Positions 1 to 7,110 of a DNA stretch of 7,456 nucleotides are shown here, in pieces. This DNA is from Bacillota bacterium. Its GTDB lineage: Bacteria; Bacillota; Dethiobacteria; Dethiobacterales; Dethiobacteraceae. The DNA is taken from contig JANKMV010000095.1 of NCBI GenBank assembly GCA_024650095.1, positions 1-7,456 on the forward strand, read 5' to 3'. The notes beneath the pieces were generated by a model, which worked only from the letters and a program-made list of their open reading frames with translations, made no database searches and was not told the origin of the DNA. The stretch's first letter is position 1. Each line of letters starts with the position of its first letter. The position numbers and the translations under genes are program-made.

Positions 1-23
1 GTAAAGATTGACAAACTAAATGG

Positions 24-33
24 AAAGAGGAGG
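24..33 (+). promoter_or_regulatory. Shine-Dalgarno site of aroF
   Basis: The purine run AAAGAGGAGG ends 8 bases before the ATG at 42, an ideal spacing. It decides the start: the next in-frame ATG (position 54, residue 5) is 20 bases away, too far. Starting at 42 also puts all four predicted metal ligands at the same residue numbers as in the Thermotoga maritima enzyme, as I recall that sequence. Confidence 0.85.
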
Positions 34-41
34 AAAAAGAA

Positions 42-1070
42 ATGATTATTGTCATGCAAACGGGTGTGCAAGAAAAAGAAATTCAACAGGTGGTGACACG
101 GTTAGAAGAAGTGGGGCTGGGTGTGCATTTATCTAAAGGTGAATTCCGCACCATTATTGGCGCCATTGGTGATGAGAAGATTGTGCGAGCAATGGGATTA
201 GAAGCGTTGTCCTTTGTGGAGAAGGTGCTGCCCATTACGCAACCCTTCAAATTGGTGAGTCGTGAGTTTCAAGACGAAAACTCTGTCTTTACCGTGGGTG
301 ATTGTACCATTGGCGGGGATCAGGTCGTGCTGATGGCGGGCCCATGCGCTGTGGAAAGCGAAGAGCAGTTGTTAGAGGCAGCCGTTGGCGTTAAAGCCGC
401 GGGAGCACAGATTTTACGCGGTGGTGCTTTTAAACCCCGCACCTCGCCCTATGCATTTGGTGGACTTGAGGAAGAGGGGCTAAAAATGTTGGCGCGAGTA
501 CGGGAAAAAACGGGTATGCCCATCGTTACGGAAGTGATGGATCAACATACGGTGGGTTTGGTGTCAGAATACGCCGATATCGTGCAAGTTGGAACACGTA
601 ATATGCAGAATTTCTACATGCTGCGTGAGTTGGGCAAGTTGAATAAACCCATTCTCCTCAAAAGAGGCTTATCTGCTACCATTGAGGAATGGTTGATGGC
701 AGCAGAGTACATTATGTCCGGGGGTAATCACCAGGTTATACTCTGTGAACGCGGTATTCGTACCTTTGAAACCTATACCCGCAATACCTTGGATCTAAGT
801 GCGGTGCCGGTGGTTAAACACTTAACCCACTTGCCGATCATTGTGGATCCGAGCCATGGTACGGGGAGCTGGCGTTGGGTGCCAGCCATGAGTCGAGCCG
901 CAGTGGCAGCTGGTGCGGACGGAGTGATGATTGAAGTACATCCCCATCCAGAGAAGGCGCTGTGTGATGGAGCTCAGTCGTTAACCATTGAAAAATTTAC
1001 GAATGTATGCCACCAGCTAGAGCAAGTGGCGGCGGTCTTTGGTAAACATATTAAGAAGGTGACTGTATGA
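42..1070 (+). CDS. aroF: 3-deoxy-7-phosphoheptulonate (DAHP) synthase with N-terminal ferredoxin-like domain
   Basis: This cytosolic enzyme catalyses the first step of the shikimate pathway: phosphoenolpyruvate plus erythrose-4-phosphate gives DAHP. The 342-residue product matches the short type I-beta (Thermotoga/Bacillus-like) DAHP synthases along its whole length. Residues about 1-65 form the ferredoxin-like regulatory domain, and the TIM barrel follows from about 70 to the end. Visible barrel motifs are AGPCAVE, the substrate loop KPRTSP (131-136), LLKRG (205-209), CERGIRTFE and DPSHGTG. The expected metal ligands are all present: Cys102, His272, Glu298 and Asp309. In T. maritima the N-terminal domain mediates feedback inhibition by tyrosine, so similar control is likely here but is not proven. 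There is no chorismate mutase fusion. The gene overlaps tyrA by ATGA, which suggests translational coupling. Function is very secure; the effector is inferred. Confidence 0.97.
   Translation: MIIVMQTGVQEKEIQQVVTRLEEVGLGVHLSKGEFRTIIGAIGDEKIVRAMGLEALSFVEKVLPITQPFKLVSREFQDENSVFTVGDCTIGGDQVVLMAGPCAVESEEQLLEAAVGVKAAGAQILRGGAFKPRTSPYAFGGLEEEGLKMLARVREKTGMPIVTEVMDQHTVGLVSEYADIVQVGTRNMQNFYMLRELGKLNKPILLKRGLSATIEEWLMAAEYIMSGGNHQVILCERGIRTFETYTRNTLDLSAVPVVKHLTHLPIIVDPSHGTGSWRWVPAMSRAAVAAGADGVMIEVHPHPEKALCDGAQSLTIEKFTNVCHQLEQVAAVFGKHIKKVTV
1067..1070 (+). other. ATGA stop/start overlap between aroF and tyrA
   Basis: The tyrA start ATG (1067-1069) overlaps the aroF stop TGA (1068-1070). A purine-rich AAGAAGG at 1053-1059, inside the end of aroF, lies 7 bases upstream and can act as the ribosome binding site. 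The arrangement is typical of translational coupling, so the two proteins are probably made from one message. Confidence 0.85.
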
Positions 1071-2161
1071 CCGTTTCTTTTGGACGAGTGGCCATCATTG
1101 GCGTGGGGATGGTGGGTGGATCATTGGGCAAAGCCATGCTAACCCGTGAATTAGCCCGAGAGATTGTCGGCTTTGATACTTCATCGGGTGTACTGCAGCA
1201 AGCGTTATCATTGGGTGCGGTGACACGGCAAGCGAGTTCACTGCAGGAAGCTGTGCTGGATGCGGATTTAGTAGTGTTAGCTGCACCAGTACTGGCGACG
1301 TTACAGTTATTGTCCGAAATAGCCCCCTTTCTCACTGCGGGCACGCTCGTGACAGACGTGTGTAGTACGAAGGAGGCGGTGGCACTGCGGGCAGCGGAAT
1401 CTTTGCCCACCACAGTATCCTTTATCGGCGGACACCCCATGTCGGGTTCAGAAAAGGAGGGCGTAGCGGCTTTGGATGAAAATCTCTTTGAGAACGCCTT
1501 TTATCTTCTCACGGGACAAAGCGGGCTAGAAAGAATGGAAGCATTGGTCCGTGAACTTGGCGCGGTGCCTTTGGTATTGCAGCCTCAAAAGCACGATCAA
1601 CTTGTAGCGGCCGTTTCGCATTTGCCTCATGTGGCGGCAACGGCGCTGGTGCAGGCTGTCGCTGGTTTACATGAAACAGATGAACTATTAGTATTGGCAG
1701 CCAGCGGCTTTCGGGATACAACACGCGTGGCCATGGGGAGTCCCCACATGTGGAAAGATATTTGTTTATCTAACCGTGAAAATATAGTTACTTTACTTGA
1801 TCTGTTGGTGCAGGAGTTGCAAAGTGTACGCCGTTTGGTGGCTGCTAGTAACACCGAGGGATTACTTACTCATTTTCAGCAAGCACGCACGTTCCGACAA
1901 CAGGTGCCACTACGGGGAAAAGGGATTTTACCTTTAATCTATAATTTATATGTGTATGTGCCCGACCAACCGGGAATCATCGGTGAGGTGACGGGTTTGG
2001 TGGGTAAGGGTGGCGTAAATATTGCGGAAATTGAGCTGCTACGCATGCGAGAGGAAGAGGGCGGTCCTCTGAGGGTAGGCTTTATGAGTGCTGAAGGAAG
2101 TCGGTTGGCCGCCAGAGTTTTAGAAACAGAAGGTTTCCGTGTGGAAATGCAGGAGGGGTAA
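1067..2161 (+). CDS. tyrA: Prephenate dehydrogenase with C-terminal ACT domain
   Basis: The product oxidatively decarboxylates prephenate to 4-hydroxyphenylpyruvate in the tyrosine branch. The protein has 364 residues. An N-terminal Rossmann fold carries GVGMVGGS (12-19), and Asp37 at the end of the second strand favours NAD+ over NADP+. The middle holds the family motif GGHPMSGSE (121-129), with His123 equivalent to the catalytic histidine of the Aquifex enzyme, and the helical domain motif SHLPH (184-188). A linker with RTFRQQVP leads into an ACT domain from about residue 293 (NLYVYVPDQPG) to the end. ACT domains commonly bind amino acids, so feedback by tyrosine is plausible, but the ligand cannot be read from sequence. 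Arogenate use cannot be excluded. There is no fused chorismate mutase, and none is encoded elsewhere in the window. The neighbours aroF and aroA fit the role. Confidence 0.95.
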   Translation: MTVSFGRVAIIGVGMVGGSLGKAMLTRELAREIVGFDTSSGVLQQALSLGAVTRQASSLQEAVLDADLVVLAAPVLATLQLLSEIAPFLTAGTLVTDVCSTKEAVALRAAESLPTTVSFIGGHPMSGSEKEGVAALDENLFENAFYLLTGQSGLERMEALVRELGAVPLVLQPQKHDQLVAAVSHLPHVAATALVQAVAGLHETDELLVLAASGFRDTTRVAMGSPHMWKDICLSNRENIVTLLDLLVQELQSVRRLVAASNTEGLLTHFQQARTFRQQVPLRGKGILPLIYNLYVYVPDQPGIIGEVTGLVGKGGVNIAEIELLRMREEEGGPLRVGFMSAEGSRLAARVLETEGFRVEMQEG

Positions 2162-2163
2162 AG

Positions 2164-3456
2164 ATGCAGGTAACAATAGATGGGCGCATAGCATTACAAG
2201 GTGAAGTGCTGGTGCCAGGCGATAAATCTATTTCGCACAGAGCGGCCATTTTTGCTGCTTTGGCGGAAGGTGAGAGTGAAATTAGAGGCTTTCTTACCGG
2301 TGAAGACTGTCTATCGACCTTGGCTTGTTTGCACCAGCTTGGTGTTGCTATTACGAGAGACAAGACGACGGTACGCATACAAGGCGTTGGCCTAACGGGA
2401 TTGCGGGAGGCAGAAAATGTGTTGGATTGCGGTAACTCAGGCACCACGGCTCGGTTGTTGTTGGGCGTGCTGGCGGGCCAACCTTTCTTTTCTGTGCTCA
2501 CGGGGGACGCTTCCCTGCGTAAACGCCCCATGGCGAGGGTAACGGAACCGTTGATAGCTATGGGCGCAAACATTATGGGCCGCGCCGGTGGTACGCTTTT
2601 ACCGCTAGCAATTGTTGGGGGTAGTTTACAGCCAAGTCATTACCACACACCCGTAGCCAGTGCACAATTAAAATCGGCGATACTGTTGGCAGGGTTGTAT
2701 GCAGAGGGCGAAACGATGGTGGTAGAACCGGAGCAAAGTCGTGATCATACGGAGCGGATGCTAGCTGCTTTTGGCGCGGATGTCAGCGTAGCAGCGACAG
2801 CCGTTACTCTGCATGGTCAACCTCGACTCCAAGGCCGCTTGGTGCAGGTACCTGGTGATATTTCTTCTGCTGCCTTTTTTCTCGTGGCAGCTAGCATTGT
2901 GCCCGCTTCAGATGTGTTGGTACGCAATGTGGGCATCAACCCGTCACGTACTGGAATTTTAGAGGTACTACAAGCCATGGGGGCCACATTGACACTATAT
3001 AATGAGCGGGAAGAAAGTGGTGAGCCCGTGGCAGATATCCGTGTACAGAGTGCGCAGCTAACGGGCGTTGAGCTTAGTGGTGCGCTTATCCCCCGCTTAA
3101 TTGATGAAATACCCATCATTGTTGTGGCGGCTCTCTTTGCCAACGGCCAAACCATCATTAGAGATGCGCAGGAATTACGGGTCAAAGAAACGGACAGAAT
3201 TGCCGCTGTGGTGGAAGAATTCGCAAAATTGGGTGCGAGTATCATAGCCACGGAGGATGGTTTCGTCATTGAGGGTGGGCAACAAGTCCACGGCGGTGTA
3301 GTGAATAGCCGTGGGGATCATCGTATTGCCATGTCACTTTCTATTGCGGCTCTGCGGGCAACATCGCCCGTTACTGTGGAGGATGCTCACTGTGTAGCCA
3401 TCTCGTATCCGAGGTTTTGGGAGACAATAAAGACCTTACAAAGTGATGATAAGTAG
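2164..3456 (+). CDS. aroA: 3-phosphoshikimate 1-carboxyvinyltransferase (EPSP synthase)
   Basis: This cytosolic enzyme transfers the enolpyruvyl group of PEP to shikimate-3-phosphate, the sixth step of the shikimate pathway. The 430-residue length is normal for the family. Visible motifs are PGDKSISHRA (18-27, with Lys21 and Arg26), GNSGTTARL (90-98), KRPM where most relatives have RRPM, RDHTERML, PGDISSAAFF, the acidic pair Asp314-Glu315, KETDR (341-345) and GDHR (384-387). Asp314 and Glu342 correspond to catalytic Asp313 and Glu341 of the E. coli enzyme. Leu98 stands where E. coli has Pro101, and the RDHTE and PGD-SSA motifs resemble class II enzymes of Gram-positive bacteria; Gly93 (E. coli Gly96) is kept. 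The start has AGGAGGGG at 2151-2158, 5 bases upstream and inside the end of tyrA. Only 2 bases separate the genes, so they probably share a transcript. Confidence 0.97.
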   Translation: MQVTIDGRIALQGEVLVPGDKSISHRAAIFAALAEGESEIRGFLTGEDCLSTLACLHQLGVAITRDKTTVRIQGVGLTGLREAENVLDCGNSGTTARLLLGVLAGQPFFSVLTGDASLRKRPMARVTEPLIAMGANIMGRAGGTLLPLAIVGGSLQPSHYHTPVASAQLKSAILLAGLYAEGETMVVEPEQSRDHTERMLAAFGADVSVAATAVTLHGQPRLQGRLVQVPGDISSAAFFLVAASIVPASDVLVRNVGINPSRTGILEVLQAMGATLTLYNEREESGEPVADIRVQSAQLTGVELSGALIPRLIDEIPIIVVAALFANGQTIIRDAQELRVKETDRIAAVVEEFAKLGASIIATEDGFVIEGGQQVHGGVVNSRGDHRIAMSLSIAALRATSPVTVEDAHCVAISYPRFWETIKTLQSDDK

Positions 3457-3541
3457 AGTTAAAGCATAGCAATGAAAGAGGAATACGACGGATTATGTGG
3501 AAAATAAACACAAGGAAATATCATAGTAACAGGAGAGATAT
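3457..3541. other. Intergenic gap aroA-bshC, no terminator seen
   Basis: These 85 AT-rich bases contain no GC-rich hairpin followed by a T run, so I see no intrinsic terminator after aroA. A TATCAT hexamer at 3519-3524 could be a -10 box, but no acceptable -35 sits 16-18 bases upstream. The bshC ribosome binding site AGGAGAG occupies 3531-3537. Read-through from the aromatic genes into bshC is therefore possible. Confidence 0.5.
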
Positions 3542-5155
3542 ATGTTAAAACCCATTGAACTTGAAACTGCGCCGGGAATCTATCAAGATTATCTGCACGG
3601 ATTGCCGCAGGCAACACAATTTCTCGGCCGTCATTACAGTGAGACCAATGCATACGAGGAGAAGGCCGCACGTGTTTGTGCTTCCTACAAGGGTGAGCGA
3701 AAAAAACTGGTGGAGCTTTTGTTAACGTATAATCATAGTCTCCATTGCTCCATGGCTACAGAAGCACAAATCCAGAAGTTGTCCGATCCAAGAGCCGTGG
3801 TGGTCATCTGCGGACAACAAGCCGGACTGTTAACGGGACCGCTTTATACCATCTATAAAGCGTTAGCAACAGTTAAGTTAGCGGCAAAACTGGAGCTGGA
3901 ACTGGCACGTCCCGTGGTACCTGTATTTTGGGTTGCCAGTGAGGATAATGATTTTTCAGAAGCAAATCAGTGTTTTGTTGTGGACAAGGAACAACGGCCA
4001 GCGAAGCTAACATTGGATCTTGCTCATCAGGGGGAACCCATCGGGCATTTGGCCTTAACGGTTGAAGCCGGTCAGTCGGTGTTGTCTGCCTTTGCCGAGA
4101 CTGTGCCCGAAAGCGAATTCGGACCGGAATTGATGTCTTGGTTAGATGAAGCAAGACAGTCATCGGCCACCCCAGCCGCTTGGTTTGTTCGTATCATGAC
4201 TCAACTGTTTGCTGAAGCGGGGTTAGTGATCTTTGATCCGTTGCTCGAGGAGGCTCGTCGCCTCGCCGCACCTCTTTTTGCCCATGCGGTGCAGCAGCGT
4301 CAAGAGGTACAAGCGACACTGGCAGCACGGGAAGAAGCACTACACCAAGCAGGCTATCGTTTACAGGTGCAGCGTGAGGCAGAGAGCACCTTACTAATGG
4401 TAATGGCCGAGCGACGTACGGCGCTTCTTTTCCGAGAAGGTCAATATACAACGCGCGATGGCACTCTTTCCTTTAGTGAGAGTGAACTAGCAAAGATTGC
4501 ACTGACGGCACCGGATTCCATCAGTCCCAATGTTTTATTAAGACCCCTTGTGCAGGATACACTATTTCCTACGGTGGCTGTTTTTTTGGGCCCTGGTGAG
4601 ACTGCATATTTTGCCCAAGCACTGGCACTTTACCCACTCTTCTCCATTGAGCCACCCCTGCTTTTACCGCGACCGGGAGTAACGGTAATAGAGCCCAGAC
4701 TGGCCCGCTATATCAAGCGCTATCAGTTGCCTCAGGCAGCCTTGGTTACGAACCTAGCTGATTATCTAGACCAAGTGATCAAGGATAGCAGTGACGTTGA
4801 TGTGGATGCTTTATTTAATCAGCTCCGACAGCAGCTAGCAGAGGAATACGAGCAGCTAAAAAGTAATTTAGTACAGCTTAATCCCCAATTGGGTAAATTG
4901 ACGGATAAGAATTTACAGCACCTTTATAGTCAAGTGCAATACCTACAAGAAAAGGCAGAGGCTGAAATCAAGAAGAAGAATGAAGTGACTATCCGGCATT
5001 TTTCAGCTTTGCAGGAGGCGTTACGACCTTTTGGCAAACCGCAAGAGCGTGTATATAATGTCTTCATGTATCTAGCAAAATACGGGCCTAACTGGTGGCA
5101 ACAACTGCAGCAGGAGTTCCCCGCAGAGCCCGGTCATTACTTGTATTTACCGTAA
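3542..5155 (+). CDS. bshC: Bacillithiol biosynthesis protein BshC (putative cysteine ligase)
   Basis: BshC is assigned the last step of bacillithiol synthesis, joining L-cysteine to glucosaminyl-malate. In the family the assignment rests mainly on genetics. The 537-residue product is the usual length. Near the N-terminus is the signature GQQAGLLTGPLYTIYK (91-106), followed by PVFWVASEDNDF (127-138); together they mark the nucleotide-binding-like core. Most relatives I recall read EDHD in the second motif, while this protein has Asn136 in place of His. A charged, glutamine- and lysine-rich stretch at about residues 425-490 looks like the family coiled coil, and the C-terminal PFGKPQER (496-503) is also typical. 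There is no signal peptide or membrane segment. The ATG at 3542 has AGGAGA 5 bases upstream. bshB1 and bshA downstream strongly support the call; the enzyme chemistry is less certain. Confidence 0.95.
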   Translation: MLKPIELETAPGIYQDYLHGLPQATQFLGRHYSETNAYEEKAARVCASYKGERKKLVELLLTYNHSLHCSMATEAQIQKLSDPRAVVVICGQQAGLLTGPLYTIYKALATVKLAAKLELELARPVVPVFWVASEDNDFSEANQCFVVDKEQRPAKLTLDLAHQGEPIGHLALTVEAGQSVLSAFAETVPESEFGPELMSWLDEARQSSATPAAWFVRIMTQLFAEAGLVIFDPLLEEARRLAAPLFAHAVQQRQEVQATLAAREEALHQAGYRLQVQREAESTLLMVMAERRTALLFREGQYTTRDGTLSFSESELAKIALTAPDSISPNVLLRPLVQDTLFPTVAVFLGPGETAYFAQALALYPLFSIEPPLLLPRPGVTVIEPRLARYIKRYQLPQAALVTNLADYLDQVIKDSSDVDVDALFNQLRQQLAEEYEQLKSNLVQLNPQLGKLTDKNLQHLYSQVQYLQEKAEAEIKKKNEVTIRHFSALQEALRPFGKPQERVYNVFMYLAKYGPNWWQQLQQEFPAEPGHYLYLP

Positions 5156-5176
5156 CCATTCCCTCATAAATATAAT
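5146..5176 (+). promoter_or_regulatory. Possible sigma-A-type promoter before bshB1
   Basis: A perfect TATAAT lies at 5171-5176 in the short bshC-bshB1 gap. The best -35 candidate is TTTACC (5146-5151, four of six consensus matches) at the end of bshC, with a 19-base spacer that is longer than optimal. Transcription would start near 5183, about 27 bases before the bshB1 ATG. In an AT-rich gap a chance TATAAT is quite possible, so this is tentative. Confidence 0.25.
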
Positions 5177-5192
5177 GAAGAATGAAACGAAT

Positions 5193-5202
5193 AAAGGGAG
5201 GG
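5193..5202 (+). promoter_or_regulatory. Shine-Dalgarno site of bshB1
   Basis: AAAGGGAGGG lies 7 bases before the ATG at 5210. It fixes the start, and residues from there immediately give the family N-terminus (MQLDILAIGPHPDD). Confidence 0.8.
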
Positions 5203-5209
5203 CGAAATA

Positions 5210-5947
5210 ATGCAACTCGATATTTTGGCCATCGGGCCACATCCGGATGATGTGGAAATTGGTATCGGCGGTACGCTAATTAAGCATGCGGACATGGGTT
5301 ATAAATGTGGCATCGTGGACTTGACGGCGGGTGAAACAGGAACCAACGGTACGCCAGAGATTCGCAAGCAAGAAGCGCTAAAGGCAGCGGAAGTGATGGG
5401 CATGATGACCCGAGACTGTTTAGGCTTGCCAGATGCTCGCCTTGCTGTCACGGAAGAAATGCTACGTCCCATCATTGAAATCATTCGTCGCTATCAGCCT
5501 AAAATTGTAATTGGTCCCTATAGTAAAGATAGACATCCAGACCATTTGCGCGCCCATCAGTTGGTGCGGGAAGCCGCACATTTAGCCGGCTTACATAAGT
5601 ATCCGGCCGCAGGAGAGGCGCATCGACCTCCGGTTGTCTTACAATTTTTGCTGGGAGCATATAGCGATCCTTCTATTGTTGTGGACATCACTCCCTACTA
5701 CGAGCGAAAAATGGAAGCTATTTGTGCCCATGCCAGTCAGTTTGCTTTGCGAGCCGATATAGAAGTACAAACGTATGTTAATGATCCTGCTTTTATGCGA
5801 GGAATTCGTGCTCGTGATCAGTTCGTAGGCTCGTTGATTCAAGTTCCCTACGCAGAGGGAATCGTTATGGATGAGCACGTTGAGATTAATGACTTGATGT
5901 CACTGCCAGGCCGTCAACGTATGTCGCACAATAGAAACAGGAGATAA
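5210..5947 (+). CDS. bshB1: Bacillithiol biosynthesis deacetylase BshB1 (PIG-L/LmbE family)
   Basis: The product is a zinc-dependent N-deacetylase that removes the acetyl group from GlcNAc-malate to give glucosaminyl-malate, the second bacillithiol step. The 245-residue protein opens with the PIG-L signature GPHPDDVE (9-16). By comparison with the Bacillus cereus homologue, His11, Asp14 and His112 should bind zinc, Asp13 should be the general base, and His109 lies in the DRHPDH motif (107-112). The C-terminal part keeps the BshB1-like RARDQFVGSLIQVPYAEG segment, which separates it from generic LmbE proteins and from mycothiol conjugate amidase-type enzymes. The final 15 or so residues are polar and arginine-rich, a short extension of no obvious role. 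The neighbours bshC (54 bases upstream) and bshA (4 bases downstream) make the assignment firm. Activity on bacillithiol conjugates as a side role cannot be excluded. Confidence 0.95.
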   Translation: MQLDILAIGPHPDDVEIGIGGTLIKHADMGYKCGIVDLTAGETGTNGTPEIRKQEALKAAEVMGMMTRDCLGLPDARLAVTEEMLRPIIEIIRRYQPKIVIGPYSKDRHPDHLRAHQLVREAAHLAGLHKYPAAGEAHRPPVVLQFLLGAYSDPSIVVDITPYYERKMEAICAHASQFALRADIEVQTYVNDPAFMRGIRARDQFVGSLIQVPYAEGIVMDEHVEINDLMSLPGRQRMSHNRNRR

Positions 5948-5951
5948 AAGC

Positions 5952-7085
5952 ATGAAAATTGGCATGATTTGTTACCCCACGCATGGCGGGAGCGGTGTGG
6001 TGGCCACAGAGTTGGGCAAGGAGTTGGCCAAACGTGGCCATGTGGTCCATTTTATTTCGTATCAGCTGCCCTTTCGCTTAGATCGGTACCAACAAAATGT
6101 TTTTTATCACGAGGTGGAAATGTTAGCGTATCCACTGTTTAAATATCCACCGTACACGCTGGCCTTGGTTAACACCATCGCCGAACTGGCAGAGCGGGAA
6201 CAGTTGGATATTTTACATGCTCATTATGCTATTCCTCATTCATTTTGCGCTCATATGGCACGTGAAGTGATGGAGGAGCGGGGGCTGCGGGTGGTGACAA
6301 CACTACATGGCACCGACATTACGCTCGTAGGTAGCGATCCCTCGTTTAATCGTATTACGCGTTTTAGTATCGAAAAAAGTGATGGTATTACGGCGGTTTC
6401 AGAGAGTCTACGTGCTGAAACCTACGATACATTTAAGATTAGCAAGCCTGTTCGTACCATTTACAATTTTGTTGATACCAAATCCGTTTTTCGTATTCCA
6501 GGAAGCCGCACAGAGGTGGGTTGTCCCCAGGCCACCTGTAAAGTGTTGGTGCATGTTTCTAATTTTCGGCCGGTTAAAAGATTACTCGATGTAATAAATA
6601 TATTTGCGCGTGTACGTCAGGAAATGTGGGCTCGTTTATTACTCGTGGGAGATGGTGTGCAGCGGCGGGAAGCCCAGGCGCTTGTGGAGCAGTTGGGTTT
6701 GCGAAAAGACGTTTTATTCATGGGAACACAGGATAATGTGGTGCCCATGCTTTCGGCTGCAGATCTCTTCTTATTACCATCTGAGAAAGAAAGCTTTGGT
6801 TTAGGCGCACTAGAGGCCATGGCTTGCAGTGTGCCCGTGGTGGCAACAAACATCGGTGGCATCCCTGAAGTGGTGGTGCACGGAGAAACGGGTTATTTAG
6901 CTCCAGTGGGAGATGTGGATGCCATGTCCCGTTATGCTCTCGAAGTGCTCTCTGATGAACGAAAACTCCAACGCATGCGCGAAGCCGCTCGGCGACGTGC
7001 AGAAGACTTCTTTGGCAGTGAGCGGATTGTGCCACAATATGAAGAGTTCTATCAAGAAATCATAAATGGTGCTACCGATAACTAG
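5952..7085 (+). CDS. bshA: N-acetyl-alpha-D-glucosaminyl L-malate synthase BshA (GT4 family)
   Basis: BshA commits carbon to bacillithiol by transferring GlcNAc from UDP-GlcNAc to L-malate in the cytosol. The 377-residue product is a normal-length retaining GT-B glycosyltransferase of family GT4. The N-terminal acceptor domain begins with the BshA signature MKIGMICYPTHGGSGVVATE (1-20), then LHAHYAIPHS (88-97) and the loop LHGTDI with His119. The C-terminal donor domain carries HVSNFRPVKR (201-210), whose Arg206 and Lys209/Arg210 probably contact the diphosphate, and the GT4 E-X7-E motif at Glu280 and Glu288 within KESFGLGALEAM. GGIPEVV and GETGYL are also family-typical. The ATG at 5952 has AGGAG at 5939-5943, 8 bases upstream and inside the end of bshB1. 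The 4-base gap indicates co-translation with bshB1. The N-terminal signature separates it from other GT4 enzymes. Confidence 0.96.
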   Translation: MKIGMICYPTHGGSGVVATELGKELAKRGHVVHFISYQLPFRLDRYQQNVFYHEVEMLAYPLFKYPPYTLALVNTIAELAEREQLDILHAHYAIPHSFCAHMAREVMEERGLRVVTTLHGTDITLVGSDPSFNRITRFSIEKSDGITAVSESLRAETYDTFKISKPVRTIYNFVDTKSVFRIPGSRTEVGCPQATCKVLVHVSNFRPVKRLLDVINIFARVRQEMWARLLLVGDGVQRREAQALVEQLGLRKDVLFMGTQDNVVPMLSAADLFLLPSEKESFGLGALEAMACSVPVVATNIGGIPEVVVHGETGYLAPVGDVDAMSRYALEVLSDERKLQRMREAARRRAEDFFGSERIVPQYEEFYQEIINGATDN

Positions 7086-7095
7086 CAGGTGCAAA

Positions 7096-7104
7096 AGAAG
7101 GGAG
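7096..7104 (+). promoter_or_regulatory. Shine-Dalgarno site supporting a GTG start
   Basis: AGAAGGGAG ends 6 bases before the GTG at 7111. A second weaker purine patch, GGGGAG at 7123-7128, could serve in-frame starts at GTG 7138 or ATG 7141, so the exact start of the last gene is not settled. The first site is the better match. Confidence 0.55.
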
Positions 7105-7110
7105 CTAATA

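Noticed and set aside
8..13. Perfect TTGACA hexamer that could be a -35 box upstream of aroF.
   Set aside because: A -10 at the right spacing would fall at about 31-36, which is the Shine-Dalgarno region (AGGAAA) with no TATAAT resemblance, and the transcript would start at the ATG itself.
1051..1440. Minus-strand open frame of 129 codons opposite tyrA.
   Set aside because: It lies antisense to clear tyrA coding sequence, has a low-complexity Ser/Thr/Ala-rich product, and shows no recognisable motif.
2082..2573. Minus-strand open frame of 163 codons across the tyrA-aroA junction.
   Set aside because: It is antisense to two well-supported genes, and its product shows no family motif; it is a shadow of the coding strand.
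2817..3269. Minus-strand open frame of 150 codons inside aroA.
   Set aside because: It is antisense to conserved EPSP synthase motifs and its product is a compositionally biased shadow.
3496..3524. TATCAT hexamer (3519-3524) as a bshC promoter.
   Set aside because: The sequence 17 bases upstream (around TGTGGA) does not resemble a -35 box.
3518..3541. Short inverted repeat ATATC/GATAT flanking the bshC ribosome binding site, as a possible RNA switch.
   Set aside because: The stem is only 5 AT-rich base pairs with a 14-base loop, too weak to support a regulatory hairpin.
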